Assembly: GCA_023259375.1 (NCBI GenBank)
Contig: JAHFQC010000057.1
Coordinates: forward strand, 1-34,827
Direction: 5' to 3'
Origin: Alphaproteobacteria bacterium
GTDB lineage: Bacteria > Pseudomonadota > Alphaproteobacteria > Micropepsales > Micropepsaceae
Length of the DNA stretch: 34,827 nt
Below the pieces are notes generated by a model that had not been told where the DNA came from, did no database searches, and worked only from the letters and a program-made list of their open reading frames with translations. Of this stretch, positions 1-8,228 are shown piece after piece (the stretch's first letter is position 1; every line of letters begins with the position of its first letter). Both the position numbers and the translations under genes were made by a program.

Positions 1-93
1 CCCTACAAGGACACCGCCGGCCCGGCCGTCAACCCGATGATCAAGATCACCAACATCGTTGCGCTGCTCCTTCTCGCCGCGCTGGCGCACTGA
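1..93 (+). CDS. hppA: Membrane-bound proton-translocating pyrophosphatase, C-terminal end
   Basis: Only the last 30 codons are in the window. The peptide contains [15 protein letters not shown] followed by a hydrophobic tail ([14 protein letters not shown]), the typical C-terminus of H+-translocating inorganic pyrophosphatases, where the segment lies at the last transmembrane helix. The family couples PPi hydrolysis to proton pumping across the inner membrane. The identification rests on this short but highly conserved tail. The gene is followed by a strong terminator, so it ends its own transcription unit. Confidence 0.85.
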   Translation, partial: PYKDTAGPAVNPMIKITNIVALLLLAALAH

Positions 94-115
94 TCCTGAT
101 CGACTAACGAATGCG

Positions 116-146
116 AAAGGGCCGGGAGCAATCCCGGCCCTTTTTG
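116..146 (+). terminator. Rho-independent terminator after the pyrophosphatase gene
   Basis: A perfect 12-bp stem (116-127 with 132-143, AAAGGGCCGGGA) encloses a GCAA tetraloop and runs into a T tract at 141-145. It lies 23 nt after the stop codon of the pyrophosphatase gene. Confidence 0.9.
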
Positions 147-201
147 TTTGTAGCCCACGTGTTTTGATGATTGGGACTATAAGTTGTGCTAGGCTAAAGC
201 G

Positions 202-762
202 ATGGGGTGGGTATTTCGGCTAAACCGTTGGGTGCGGTGGCTGCTGGCAATTGCTGCGGCTGTGATGTTGGCTGAATTGATTGTCTATCGCGTTTGGCTA
301 GTTGATTTTGCCGATGCTCATGAGGGACTAGCCGCATGGCTGCAAGCATTCTTCGTTGTCATCGCCGTCTATATGTCGGGTGTAGTTGCAAGCAAACAGG
401 CCAAACGGCAAGAGGAAGCGCAAACGCGGTCTAGATTGAGATCTGTGACTGCAATTATCGAGTGCGCCGTTGACCACCTAAGCATCATAGACATTCGTTT
501 GCAGCAGCACGCGTCGCTTCTGGTTGCACCAAGTCCTCTAGAAAAAATAAGGGCAATCGAGGTGTCTCTGACGCCCCTCCGAATTCATGAGCTGCCTGAT
601 CCCGAGCTAATTGTTTTAGCAATACAGCTAAAGGCTGAACTGGGCCCTATTGGCGATTTCCAGCTCGGTAATGCAGCATATTTGGCGGAAGTTCAGGCGG
701 CGATACGCCATGCTCAGCTGTTTTTGGCGCGAGTACAAGACAGCCGTTGGACGACAAGTTAA
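202..762 (+). CDS. Small two-helix membrane protein of unknown function
   Basis: This 186-residue protein has two N-terminal hydrophobic segments (about residues 11-35 and 43-64). A charged, probably coiled-coil linker rich in K, R, Q and E follows, then a soluble helical C-terminal half. I recognise no family. The topology resembles the small bitopic or hairpin membrane proteins often found as orphans in accessory DNA. Its base composition is clearly more AT-rich than its neighbours, with codons such as TTG, CTA and GAA common. It sits between the pyrophosphatase terminator and the CocE-type gene, which fits horizontal acquisition. The ATG at 202 was chosen as the first start of the open frame; the ribosome binding site is weak. 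Confidence 0.6.
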   Translation: MGWVFRLNRWVRWLLAIAAAVMLAELIVYRVWLVDFADAHEGLAAWLQAFFVVIAVYMSGVVASKQAKRQEEAQTRSRLRSVTAIIECAVDHLSIIDIRLQQHASLLVAPSPLEKIRAIEVSLTPLRIHELPDPELIVLAIQLKAELGPIGDFQLGNAAYLAEVQAAIRHAQLFLARVQDSRWTTS

Positions 763-874
763 TCCCCCCACGTGCGGCCGGATAACACTGCGGCCGGTGA
801 TCACTGCCGACGCGTTTCTGCCTCAATAGCGGTTCAGCATTTTTGCAGCCAGTGTGGCGTCGGCGGGGGCTGTG

Positions 875-2755
875 ATGCGTATCTTCCTGAAAATTCTCAA
901 ATGGATCGGATTTGGTATTGTCGGTTTGATTGCGGCCGCCGTGCTGGTGCTGTTCGTTTCCAGCCAGGTGACCGAGATGCCGGGCGAAGGTTTAACGCCA
1001 TCCGGACTCCGGCAGAACACAGCGGTGTATGTGGCGGCGCGCGACGGCACGCGGCTGGCGGTTGATGTCTGGCTGCCGGCTGATTACCGCACCGGCCAGC
1101 GTCTGCCGGTGGTGTTCTATTCGTCGCGTTATTGGCGCACCGTCGGCTGGTCGTGGATCGCCCGCGGTATGCACGGCTTGGGATTGTTCAAGCCGTTCGA
1201 TCCGCTGATCGATACGCCGCTGTTTCTGCAGCACGGTTACGCCGTGGTGTTCCTGGAAACGCGCGGTGCTGGCGCCTCCGAAGGCGTCAGCCGCATTCCC
1301 TATGCGCCAGAGGAAATTCGCGATCTCGGCGACGTGGCGACCTGGATCGCCAAGCAGCCTTGGTCCAACGGCCGCATCGGCGTGTTGGGCGTTTCCTACA
1401 GCGGCCACTTGGCGGAGAGCGCCGCTCATCTCGGTCATCCGGCGATCAAGGCGGCGGCGCCTCTCTACGCCTCCTATGATGCCGCCGAACAAATCCCAGG
1501 CGGCGTGTCGGCACCGGGCTTTGTGAAAAGCTGGTCGCTGTCGGTCCAGCAGCTCGATCGCAACGATTACTGCTATCGCGCCGGCTGGGACTGCCGCTTG
1601 ACCTACGGTCTCTTCCTGACGGGAACGAGACCGGTTGATGCCGATCGCGGCGGCCATGAACTCGCGTCCCTCATCAAGGCGCGGCATAACACCAACATCG
1701 CCGACGCGATGAGCAATGCGGCGTTTGCCGACGATCCTTTTGGAGACTCCAAGCTCGATCTCGAAGACCGCTCGGTTTGGCACGATACCGCTAGTGCCGG
1801 ACAGGTGCCGTTCTTCGTCGTCAACGGCTGGCACGAAGGCTTTCACGCCAATGGCGCGTTCGACCGCTATGCCACGCTTGCCAACCAGCAGATCGTGCGG
1901 GTCGGGGCGCTGTCGCACGCCGGCGTTTACGACACCGATCCGTTCGCGCCGGTCAATCGCCGGGTGGCGCCGAGCAAGAAGCAGATCTGGCTCGACGTGA
2001 TCGCCTTCTTCGACAAGACGGTGAAGCCCGAGCATCCCCAAGCCGTCGGCCGCATGATCCGCTACAGCACTTTGGGTGCCGGTACGGGCTATCGCGAGAC
2101 TGCGGTATGGCCGCCGCAAGGCCTCGCTGCACAAACGCTGTATCTCGGCCAGGGCGGCCGTTTGACGCCGACGGCACCGGCCGCGGGCTCGGTGACCTAC
2201 AAGGTGGATTTCTCGACCACGAGCGGTTCCCAGAACCGCTGGATCGGCGTGGCGACGGCAGACGACGTGGTTTATCCGGATCGTCGCGATGAAGATAAGA
2301 AGACGCTGGCGTTCACCTCGGATCCCTATGCCGAAGACAGCGAGATCACCGGCATGCCCGTCGTCCGGCTCGCATTGAGCACCCACGCGTCCGACACGGC
2401 GGTGTTTGCTTATCTGGAAGATGTCGCGCCCGATGGCCGGGTGACGCTGATCACCGAAGGCATTTTGCGGGCACGCAATCGGCGGATTTCGCCAGTCCCG
2501 TTTGTGACTGCTGCGCCGTACCATTCGCTGCGCCGGGCCGATGCGCTGCCGGTCCATCCCGGTGAGGTGATGGAAATGGATATCGCTCTGGGCTCAACCT
2601 CGGTGCTGATCCGCAAGGGCCATCGTTTGCGTTTGACCTTCGCGGGCGCCGACGCCTCGGTATTCGAACGCGTGCCCGCCAGTGGCCCCACGCCGCAATG
2701 GCAGGTGCAGCTTGGCGCCAGCACGCTGACGTTCACCACCGGCCGCTGGCACTGA
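875..2755 (+). CDS. CocE/NonD family alpha/beta hydrolase (X-Pro dipeptidyl-peptidase S15 type)
   Basis: A 626-residue hydrolase with an N-terminal membrane anchor (about residues 4-29), so the catalytic part probably faces the periplasm. The alpha/beta-hydrolase domain carries the family nucleophile motif GVSYSG (Ser about 174) and a candidate catalytic His in ALSHAG (about 348). The C-terminal part, with GHRLRLTFAGAD near the end, matches the jelly-roll domain of S15/CocE enzymes. Such enzymes cleave esters or Xaa-Pro peptides; the substrate is not predictable. At the position where CocE enzymes usually show GWYD, this protein reads GWHEGF, so the acid residue may be Glu or lie elsewhere. 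The ATG at 875 is preferred to the in-frame GTG at 854 because a GGCGGGGG stretch lies just upstream. Confidence 0.85.
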   Translation: MRIFLKILKWIGFGIVGLIAAAVLVLFVSSQVTEMPGEGLTPSGLRQNTAVYVAARDGTRLAVDVWLPADYRTGQRLPVVFYSSRYWRTVGWSWIARGMHGLGLFKPFDPLIDTPLFLQHGYAVVFLETRGAGASEGVSRIPYAPEEIRDLGDVATWIAKQPWSNGRIGVLGVSYSGHLAESAAHLGHPAIKAAAPLYASYDAAEQIPGGVSAPGFVKSWSLSVQQLDRNDYCYRAGWDCRLTYGLFLTGTRPVDADRGGHELASLIKARHNTNIADAMSNAAFADDPFGDSKLDLEDRSVWHDTASAGQVPFFVVNGWHEGFHANGAFDRYATLANQQIVRVGALSHAGVYDTDPFAPVNRRVAPSKKQIWLDVIAFFDKTVKPEHPQAVGRMIRYSTLGAGTGYRETAVWPPQGLAAQTLYLGQGGRLTPTAPAAGSVTYKVDFSTTSGSQNRWIGVATADDVVYPDRRDEDKKTLAFTSDPYAEDSEITGMPVVRLALSTHASDTAVFAYLEDVAPDGRVTLITEGILRARNRRISPVPFVTAAPYHSLRRADALPVHPGEVMEMDIALGSTSVLIRKGHRLRLTFAGADASVFERVPASGPTPQWQVQLGASTLTFTTGRWH

Positions 2756-2776
2756 GCGGGCAGGGCCCCAAACGAA

Positions 2777-2806
2777 AACGGCTCGCGGGTTGCCTCGCGA
2801 GCCGTT
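2777..2806. terminator. Stem-loop terminator between convergent genes
   Basis: An 11-bp perfect stem (2777-2787 with 2796-2806, AACGGCTCGCG) and a short loop separate the convergent CocE-type gene and bamE. On the minus strand the stem is followed by TTTTCG, so it best fits termination of bamE and may act in both directions. Confidence 0.7.
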
Positions 2807-2827
2807 GGAAATTCCGTATAGGGACGA

Positions 2828-3301
2828 TCAGTGTCCCGGGCCGCCGCCGCCGCCGGGGTTGCGGTCCTGCTGATCCTGCGCGCCGGGCATGCCGGGCGTG
2901 GCGTTGAAGAGCTGCTGCAGGAAGGTCATCTCGCGGCCGCGGGTCGGCGTGGTGCGCGACTCGAAGGCCACCACGTTGCCGTCTTCGAGGCCGAAGTGCT
3001 TCATGTCGCTGACCTTGCCGTCCTTGTCGAAATAGACCGCAAGGATGTGGCGCGAGGTGATGGTCGGATCGAAGAACGCGACCTGCCGTTCGGTCTGGCT
3101 GATGTAATACCAGGCGTCGGTGCCGAAAGCGGCTTGTACGGAAGGATCGCCGAGTTTCCGCTCGATGGTCGTCTTGGTATCGACGCCCGCCGCTACGCCG
3201 GCTTCGGCGTCGGCGTTTTCAAGATAACCGCGGTTCGAGATCACCGGCGAACAGCCCGCCAGCGCTATGCTCGCCGCAACAAAAAGCACGACCTTCTTCA
3301 T
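2828..3301 (-). CDS. bamE: Outer membrane protein assembly factor BamE (SmpA/OmlA family lipoprotein)
   Basis: A 157-residue lipoprotein with a type II signal peptide and lipobox LAGC (lipidated Cys about 17). The mature part contains the SmpA/OmlA core: GVDTKTTIERKLGDPS, then WYYISQTERQVAFF, then LAVYFDKDGKVSDMKHFG. BamE is an accessory subunit of the Bam complex that inserts beta-barrel proteins into the outer membrane. The C-terminal tail is glycine- and proline-rich and looks disordered. The ATG at 3301 is favoured over upstream in-frame codons because it begins the signal peptide and follows a GAGAGGG ribosome binding site. It is divergent from the cytochrome c chaperone gene, an arrangement common in alphaproteobacteria. 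Confidence 0.9.
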   Translation of the reverse strand: MKKVVLFVAASIALAGCSPVISNRGYLENADAEAGVAAGVDTKTTIERKLGDPSVQAAFGTDAWYYISQTERQVAFFDPTITSRHILAVYFDKDGKVSDMKHFGLEDGNVVAFESRTTPTRGREMTFLQQLFNATPGMPGAQDQQDRNPGGGGGPGH

Positions 3302-3380
3302 ACTGGGCCCTCTCGCCGAGGTGGATGTGCTAGCCTTGCCCGCCGCTGCTTGCAAGGGTGCCGGAAATTAAGGCTGTATC

Positions 3381-3884
3381 ATGCTGAACGCGTTCTCCCG
3401 GAGCAAGAAGGCCAGGCATGCGGCGGAGCGCCTCTACACTGCGCTGGTACGCCGCTCCCGCGAACCTGTCTTTTTCGCAAGCTTGGATGTGCCCGATACG
3501 CTCGACGGGCGTTTCGATCTGTTGACGCTGCACGCCTGGGCCGTGCTGGCGCGCGCCGAACCGGACGAGGCGCAGGCGCTGGTAAACCGCATTTTCGTCG
3601 GCTTCGATGAGGCGTTGCGCGAGATGGGGGCCGGCGACATCAGCATCGGCCGGCGGATGAAGCAATTTGCCGATGCTTTCTACGGCCGGCTTAAGGCTTA
3701 CGACGGAGCCGGGGAGGGCGACGGCTTGCGCCAGGCGCTGGTCCGCAATCTCTACCGCGGCACCGAGACGCCCGCTGCGGCGATCATGAGTTCCTATATA
3801 AGCCGGCTGAGGACGCAGTTGACGTCCCTGAGGGAAGGGGAATTGGACTTCGGACCCTTGCCGGGTAAGACCCCGACTGATTAG
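3381..3884 (+). CDS. Ubiquinol-cytochrome c chaperone family protein (CBP3/UQCC1 type)
   Basis: A 167-residue helical protein matching the bacterial Ubiq_cyt_C_chap family. Characteristic stretches are ARHAAERLYTALVRRSREP, FDLLTLHAWAVLARAEPDE and an AMG-like GAGDISIGRRMKQFADAFYG. The mitochondrial homologue Cbp3 helps cytochrome b synthesis and bc1 complex assembly; the bacterial role is inferred from that. The gene is the first of a plus-strand run, 11 nt ahead of the DUF177 gene and divergent from bamE, an arrangement conserved in this class. The ATG at 3381 begins immediately at the conserved N-terminus. Confidence 0.85.
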   Translation: MLNAFSRSKKARHAAERLYTALVRRSREPVFFASLDVPDTLDGRFDLLTLHAWAVLARAEPDEAQALVNRIFVGFDEALREMGAGDISIGRRMKQFADAFYGRLKAYDGAGEGDGLRQALVRNLYRGTETPAAAIMSSYISRLRTQLTSLREGELDFGPLPGKTPTD

Positions 3885-3895
3885 GAATTGAGTGC

Positions 3896-4426
3896 ATGAA
3901 ACATATCGAACCGCCTTTGCAGCACCTCTTCGACCTGTCCGACTTGTCGCAGGCGGGCGCCGAGGTCACCGTTGCGGCCAAGCCGGAAGACCTGCCGGGA
4001 CTGGCCAAGTGGGCCGGGGTCGATTCGGTCAAGAAGTTCTCGGCCACCGTCACTCTGCGGCGCTTGTCGCAATCGCGATTCGATTTTGACGCGAATTTCA
4101 CAGCGATTGTCGTTCAAAGTTGCGTCGTGACCCTGGAGCCGGTGGAAAGTCGCATCACCCGTCAGATTACGCGGGAATTGCAGCTGGCGCCGCGTTTGCC
4201 GCGCGACGAAGCCGGGGAACTGACCCTAGCGGCGGGGGATGACGATGTGCCGGAAACCATAATGAGCCTGGATTACGACCTTGCAGCGCCTTTGCTCGAG
4301 GAATTCGTCCTGGCCATCGACCCTTATCCCCGTAAGGCCGGCGTGGCCTTTACGCCTCCGGTTGAGCCCGAGGCGCCGCAGTCAAGCCCGTTTGCCGTGC
4401 TTAAGGCCCTGAAGGACCGCGACTAA
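3896..4426 (+). CDS. yceD: YceD/DUF177 family protein, probable 23S rRNA accumulation factor
   Basis: A 176-residue protein of the DUF177 (YceD) family, recognised from VVQSCVVTLEPVESRITRQI, the conserved Cys-containing segment, and from its place before rpmF and plsX. YceD proteins are needed for normal 23S rRNA levels in some bacteria and are usually co-transcribed with rpmF. It follows the chaperone gene by 11 nt and probably shares its transcript. The acidic middle segment (EAGELTLAAGDDDVPE) is normal for the family. Confidence 0.85.
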   Translation: MKHIEPPLQHLFDLSDLSQAGAEVTVAAKPEDLPGLAKWAGVDSVKKFSATVTLRRLSQSRFDFDANFTAIVVQSCVVTLEPVESRITRQITRELQLAPRLPRDEAGELTLAAGDDDVPETIMSLDYDLAAPLLEEFVLAIDPYPRKAGVAFTPPVEPEAPQSSPFAVLKALKDRD

Positions 4427-4530
4427 TTCCGCGGGAATAGGAGCTTGAATCGGGAGGTGTTTTCCTGCTACCTCCCGCGCCTGCTTTTGCCCGTGCGGCT
4501 GGTTCCAACCGGCCGCATTCTTAAGTTGTC

Positions 4531-4567
4531 GCGTTTTCGGAAGGGAAGACTGTTTCCCGGAAAACGC
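4531..4567. repeat. Palindromic intergenic element upstream of rpmF
   Basis: Outer arms GCGTTTTC (4531-4538) and GAAAACGC (4560-4567) enclose inner arms GGGAA (4543-4547) and TTCCC (4554-4558), giving a bulged hairpin in the yceD-rpmF gap. Its arms resemble a second element at 13696-13760. I infer a dispersed alphaproteobacterial intergenic repeat; it would also be transcribed into the rpmF leader. Confidence 0.5.
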
Positions 4568-4589
4568 TCTAACGGAGTAGGAATCCGCC

Positions 4590-4772
4590 ATGGCGGTCCC
4601 AAAGAGAAAAACATCGCCGTCACGGCGGAACATGCGTCGCTCGCATCACGCGCTGCCGGCGTCGTCTTACAACGAATGCCCGAACTGCGGCGAGCCGAAG
4701 CGCCCGCATCACGTTTGCGGCAAGTGCGGTCATTACGATGGCCGTGAAGTCTCCGCCGAGTCGAAGGCCTGA
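4590..4772 (+). CDS. rpmF: 50S ribosomal protein L32
   Basis: A 60-residue basic protein starting [20 protein letters not shown], the L32 signature. The zinc-ribbon Cys pairs are intact (CPNC, then CGKCG). L32 is a structural protein of the large ribosomal subunit. An upstream GGAGTAGGA is the ribosome binding site. The gene lies between yceD and plsX, the common bacterial order, and probably forms one operon with them. Confidence 0.97.
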   Translation: MAVPKRKTSPSRRNMRRSHHALPASSYNECPNCGEPKRPHHVCGKCGHYDGREVSAESKA

Positions 4773-4780
4773 GCGCCGTG

Positions 4781-4798
4781 ACCGCTGCGTGCAGCGGT
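4781..4798 (+). promoter_or_regulatory. Short hairpin in the rpmF-plsX gap
   Basis: A perfect 7-bp stem, ACCGCTG (4781-4787) with CAGCGGT (4792-4798), and a CGTG loop lie between the rpmF stop and the plsX ribosome binding site (4803-4810). No T tract follows. It could be a processing site, an mRNA-stabilising 3' end for rpmF or a weak attenuator. Confidence 0.4.
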
Positions 4799-4817
4799 TA
4801 TCAGGGCAGGTGAAGCT

Positions 4818-5852
4818 GTGGCTGGCGAACTGACAGTCTCAATCGATGCGATGGGCGGCGATGCCGGCCCATCGGTCGTGGTATCGGCGCTTGCGCGCTC
4901 GATCCAGCGGCATCCTGCTGTGAAGTTCATTCTTCACGGCGATGAGACCGTGTTGAATCAGCTCATCGCCAAGCGCAAAGGCAAGTTCGGCAATCGCGTT
5001 ACCATCCGCCATGCTCCGACCCGTGTCGGCATGGACGAGAAGCCGAGCTACGCGTTGCGCCGCCGTCGCGATTCGAGTTTGTGGCATGCCATCGAGTCGG
5101 TGAAGTCGGGTGAAGCCCAGGCGGTCGTCTCCGCCGGCAATACCGGCGCGCTGATGGCGATGGGCATGTACCAGCTCGGCCTGATCAACGGCATTTCGCG
5201 TCCCGCGATCGCATCGGTATGGCCGACCCAACGTGGTCAGGTGGTCGTGCTCGATTGCGGCGCCAATGTCGAATGCGATTCCGAGCAGCTCGTCGATTTC
5301 GCCATCATGGGCGAAGCGCTGAGCCGTGCTCTGTTCGGCTTGCCCAAGCCGCGCGTCGGTCTGGTTAACGTCGGATCGGAAGAAGTGAAGGGCCATGAGG
5401 CCGTTCGCAACGCTGCGCACACGCTGCGCCAGTCCGATCTGCCAATGGAATTCTGCGGCTTCATCGAGGGCAACAACATCCTCGAAGGCGCTGTGGACGT
5501 CGCCGTGATGGACGGCTTCACCGGCAACGTCGTTCTGAAAATGCTGGAAGGCGCGGCCAAGCTGATCGCGTTCTTCCTCAAAGGCGCGCTGAAGCGCTCG
5601 ATGATGTCGCGTCTCGGCGCCTTGCTGGCGGCCGGTGCTTTGCTCGCCTTGCGGCGCAAGCTCGATCCGCGCGCTTATGGCGGCGGGCTGATGGTCGGCA
5701 TCAACAGCGTTGTCGTGAAGGCGCATGGCGGCACCGATGCCGTCGGCTTCGCCTATGCCGTCGATACGGCGATCGATTTGGCGATTGGCGGCGTCAATGA
5801 TGCCATCGTTTCCGATCGTGCGGGCGTCAGACCAGAGGCGGTGGCGTCATGA
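4818..5852 (+). CDS. plsX: Phosphate acyltransferase PlsX
   Basis: A 344-residue enzyme that converts acyl-ACP and phosphate to acyl-phosphate, the acyl donor for PlsY in phospholipid synthesis. Diagnostic stretches are [11 protein letters not shown] at the N-terminus, [35 protein letters not shown] and [12 protein letters not shown]. Length is normal for the family. The start is GTG at 4818, supported by AGGGCAGG seven bases upstream. Its stop overlaps the fabH start (ATGA), so the two are translationally coupled. Confidence 0.97.
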   Translation: MAGELTVSIDAMGGDAGPSVVVSALARSIQRHPAVKFILHGDETVLNQLIAKRKGKFGNRVTIRHAPTRVGMDEKPSYALRRRRDSSLWHAIESVKSGEAQAVVSAGNTGALMAMGMYQLGLINGISRPAIASVWPTQRGQVVVLDCGANVECDSEQLVDFAIMGEALSRALFGLPKPRVGLVNVGSEEVKGHEAVRNAAHTLRQSDLPMEFCGFIEGNNILEGAVDVAVMDGFTGNVVLKMLEGAAKLIAFFLKGALKRSMMSRLGALLAAGALLALRRKLDPRAYGGGLMVGINSVVVKAHGGTDAVGFAYAVDTAIDLAIGGVNDAIVSDRAGVRPEAVAS

Positions 5853-6841
5853 TGCGGAACGGACCTTCCGTCATTCGTTCCCACATCATCGGCTCCGGCG
5901 CATATCTTCCACATACAATCGTAACAAACGCTGATCTCGCGAAGCGGGTGGATACGAGCGACGAGTGGATTCGCTCGCGCACCGGCATCACCGAGCGCCG
6001 GATCGCGGCAAAAGGCGAAAAGACCTCCGATCTCGCCACCGCCGCCGCCAGAGCCGCGCTCGAGAACGCCGGCGCCACGCCGCAGGACATCGATATGGTG
6101 GTGGTCGCGACCACCACGCCGGATCTGACCTTCCCCTCGGTCGCCACCATCGTGCAGAAGAAGCTCGGGATGACCCGCGGCTTTGCCTTCGACGTTCAGG
6201 CGGTGTGCTCCGGGTTCATCTACGCCATGGCGACAGCGGACAATTTCATCAAGGCGGGGCAGGTGCGCTCGGCCCTGGTGATCGGTGCCGATACCATGTC
6301 GTGCATTCTCGACTGGGAGGACCGGGCGACCTGCGTCCTGTTCGGCGACGGTGCCGGCGCCGTGGTGCTGAACGCGGGCGAGGGCAACGGCACCTCCGAG
6401 GACCGGGGCGTGCTCAACACCGTCCTGTTCTCCGATGGGCGGCTGCACGACCTGCTGTACGTCGACTCCGGGCCGTCAACCGACCACCAGGTCGGTTACA
6501 TCCGGATGCAGGGCAAGGAAGTCTTCAAGCACGCGGTGACCAATATTGCGGCCTCCGTCGAGGCTTCGGCCGCCGCGGCCGGGGTGCCTGTGGATGCCAT
6601 CGATTGGCTGGTCCCGCATCAGGCCAACCAGCGAATCCTTGACGGTACCGCCAAGAAACTGAAGGTCGACCCGGCCAAAGTCGTGTCCACGGTGGCCCTG
6701 CACGGCAACACTTCCGCCGCCTCCGTCCCGTTGGCACTGGCAACTGCTGTGGCGGACGGCCGCATCCAACGGGGTCATTTGGTGCTGATGGAAGCCCTCG
6801 GCGCCGGCATGACTTGGGGCGCCAGCCTGGTGCGTTGGTAA
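5849..6841 (+). CDS. fabH: Beta-ketoacyl-ACP synthase III
   Basis: A 330-residue condensing enzyme that starts fatty acid synthesis by joining acetyl-CoA and malonyl-ACP. The catalytic triad is visible: Cys120 in DVQAVCSG, His257 in VPHQANQRI and Asn287 in LHGNTSAAS. The glycine-rich C-terminal motif GAGMTWGA is also present. The start overlaps the plsX stop by four bases; two adjacent ATG codons (5849 and 5852) are available. The protein has a slightly longer N-terminus than many FabH proteins, which is harmless. Confidence 0.97.
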   Translation: MMRNGPSVIRSHIIGSGAYLPHTIVTNADLAKRVDTSDEWIRSRTGITERRIAAKGEKTSDLATAAARAALENAGATPQDIDMVVVATTTPDLTFPSVATIVQKKLGMTRGFAFDVQAVCSGFIYAMATADNFIKAGQVRSALVIGADTMSCILDWEDRATCVLFGDGAGAVVLNAGEGNGTSEDRGVLNTVLFSDGRLHDLLYVDSGPSTDHQVGYIRMQGKEVFKHAVTNIAASVEASAAAAGVPVDAIDWLVPHQANQRILDGTAKKLKVDPAKVVSTVALHGNTSAASVPLALATAVADGRIQRGHLVLMEALGAGMTWGASLVRW

Positions 6842-6874
6842 CCATTCTCAAGTCCCCAGCCTATCCCTTTGATG

Positions 6875-6903
6875 TTGACGGTAAATCCCGGATGCGTTTA
6901 CTT
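6875..6903 (+). promoter_or_regulatory. Candidate sigma-70 promoter for ihfA
   Basis: TTGACG (6875-6880), a 17-nt spacer and TTACTT (6898-6903) lie in the 94-nt fabH-ihfA gap. The -35 box is near consensus and the -10 is weak. It would give ihfA transcription independent of the lipid operon. Confidence 0.4.
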
Positions 6904-6935
6904 TTACGCGAGCACCAGGGAGTCGCTTTACCGCC

Positions 6936-7259
6936 ATGACAACGACGACATTGACGCGCGCCGACCTGACCGAAGCGGTGTTCCAGGCTGTAGGCCTGTC
7001 GCGTAATGAATCGGCCCAGATGGTCGAGGATATTCTTGAAGAGTTGTGCGCAGCTCTCGCGCGTGGCGAAGCAGTGAAGCTCTCTTCATTCGGGACGTTT
7101 GCGGTACGTCAGAAATCACAGCGTATGGGCCGCAATCCCAAGACCGGCGATGAAGTTCCGATCGCGCCGCGTCGTGTGTTGGTGTTCCGTCCGAGCCACG
7201 TGCTCAAGGCCGTCATCAATGGACAGACGCCCGATCCTGAGTTGGGTGAGGGTGATTGA
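6936..7259 (+). CDS. ihfA: Integration host factor subunit alpha
   Basis: A 107-residue HU/IHF-family DNA-bending protein. It contains [20 protein letters not shown], the signature of the DNA-clamping arm, and the [19 protein letters not shown] arm region. IHF-alpha pairs with IHF-beta to bend specific sites during recombination, replication and sigma-54 transcription. An AGGGAG ribosome binding site lies upstream of the ATG. Its place between fabH and a MerR-type gene is conserved in alphaproteobacteria and matches the alpha rather than the beta subunit. Confidence 0.95.
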   Translation: MTTTTLTRADLTEAVFQAVGLSRNESAQMVEDILEELCAALARGEAVKLSSFGTFAVRQKSQRMGRNPKTGDEVPIAPRRVLVFRPSHVLKAVINGQTPDPELGEGD

Positions 7260-7726
7260 TGTCGTATGCGGCGGTAGCGCAGTTTCCTGCGCGCGTGAAG
7301 TCACCGGAAGCGTTTCGAACGATCAGTGAAGTCGCGAGCGATTTGGATGTTCCGCAGCACGTGTTGCGGTTCTGGGAAAGCCGTTTTGCGCAAGTGAAGC
7401 CGACCAAGCGCGCCGGCGGCCGCCGCTATTATCGTCCCGAAGACGTCGATCTTCTGCGCGGCATCCGCACGCTGCTTTATTCCGACGGCTATACGATCAA
7501 GGGCGTGCAGAAACTCTTGAAGGATCGCGGCGTGCGCTACGTCGCCGAGATCGGCCGCGAAAGCATCCAGGACACGCCGCACGAATCCCGCAAGGAAAAT
7601 TCCGTGGTGCCGTTCGAACGCCGCGCCGGCTCGCTCGACGAGGAGACTCGTGAAAAGCTCGAGATCCTGCTCGCCGAACTGGTGCAGTTGAAGGCCCGCA
7701 TGCGCACCGCGCCACGGCTGTACTGA
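7259..7726 (+). CDS. MerR family transcriptional regulator
   Basis: A 155-residue regulator with an N-terminal MerR winged helix-turn-helix (about residues 20-90): [20 protein letters not shown], then [19 protein letters not shown]. The C-terminal part is short, charged and helical, with no metal-binding Cys, so the signal is unknown. The ATG at 7259 overlaps the ihfA stop by one base (TGATG), so it is probably co-transcribed and coupled with ihfA. This ihfA-MerR pair is conserved in alphaproteobacteria. Confidence 0.9.
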   Translation: MSYAAVAQFPARVKSPEAFRTISEVASDLDVPQHVLRFWESRFAQVKPTKRAGGRRYYRPEDVDLLRGIRTLLYSDGYTIKGVQKLLKDRGVRYVAEIGRESIQDTPHESRKENSVVPFERRAGSLDEETREKLEILLAELVQLKARMRTAPRLY

Positions 7727-7875
7727 GCGCCTTTCGCGTCCGTTCGTCCGCCAAGCCGTCGTTGCGGCGGCACTTTCGAATCCGAAACCGCTGATTGTGT
7801 TGGCGCCGACTGAGCGGCCGCGCATCTCTCTACCAGAATTCGCGAAATTCACAGGAATTGCCGCACCTTGGGCGG

Positions 7876-7904
7876 TTGCCCTTCCAGGGATGGGCAACTA
7901 TAGT
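7876..7904 (+). promoter_or_regulatory. Sigma-70 promoter of tRNA-Pro
   Basis: TTGCCC (7876-7881), a 17-nt spacer and TATAGT (7899-7904) form a good promoter. The predicted start near 7911 leaves a 5' leader of about 105 nt before the tRNA. The rest of the merR-tRNA gap (7727-7875) shows no gene. Confidence 0.6.
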
Positions 7905-8015
7905 CCGCCGCCCTTGGGGAGAGCCCCAGGGAAATTCCCCCTCGGAGGCCGTTCGCGGCCACCGAACTCGACCGGCAGCCCAAACTGCCTGCGGCCCACA
8001 GGACCGCGAACAAGT

Positions 8016-8093
8016 CGGAGCGTGGCGCAGTCTGGTTAGCGCACCAGTCTGGGGGACTGGGGGTCGAGAGTTCAAATCTCTCCGCTCCGACCA
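8016..8093 (+). tRNA. tRNA-Pro(GGG)
   Basis: A complete cloverleaf is readable: acceptor CGGAGCG/CGCTCCG, D stem GCGC/GCGC, anticodon stem CCAGT/ACTGG and T stem GAGAG/CTCTC with T loop TTCAAAT. The anticodon is GGG (8051-8053), the discriminator base is A and the CCA end is encoded (8091-8093). It reads CCC and CCU proline codons. It follows the MerR gene and borders an accessory region. I see no second copy of its 3' end in the window that would mark an attachment site. Confidence 0.97.
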
Positions 8094-8228
8094 TTAAATC
8101 AGTCGGTTATGAGATTTTCTAGAACCGGCCTCACTTCTGTGTGGGACTTCGGTGTGGGAAATCTCACGCCTTTCCCCCTGTCAGAAACTTCAACGCCGGG
8201 CGCTCGGCCGCCATTTCGGCGCCCGCTG

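Noticed and set aside
992..2557. Long open frame on the minus strand across the CocE-type gene
   Set aside because: It is antisense to a gene with clear catalytic motifs; the translation is His- and Arg-rich with no domain, typical of a high-GC shadow frame.
8094..8228. Possible integrase remnant directly after tRNA-Pro
   Set aside because: No recombinase motif could be read in any frame, and no repeat of the tRNA 3' end was found in the window.
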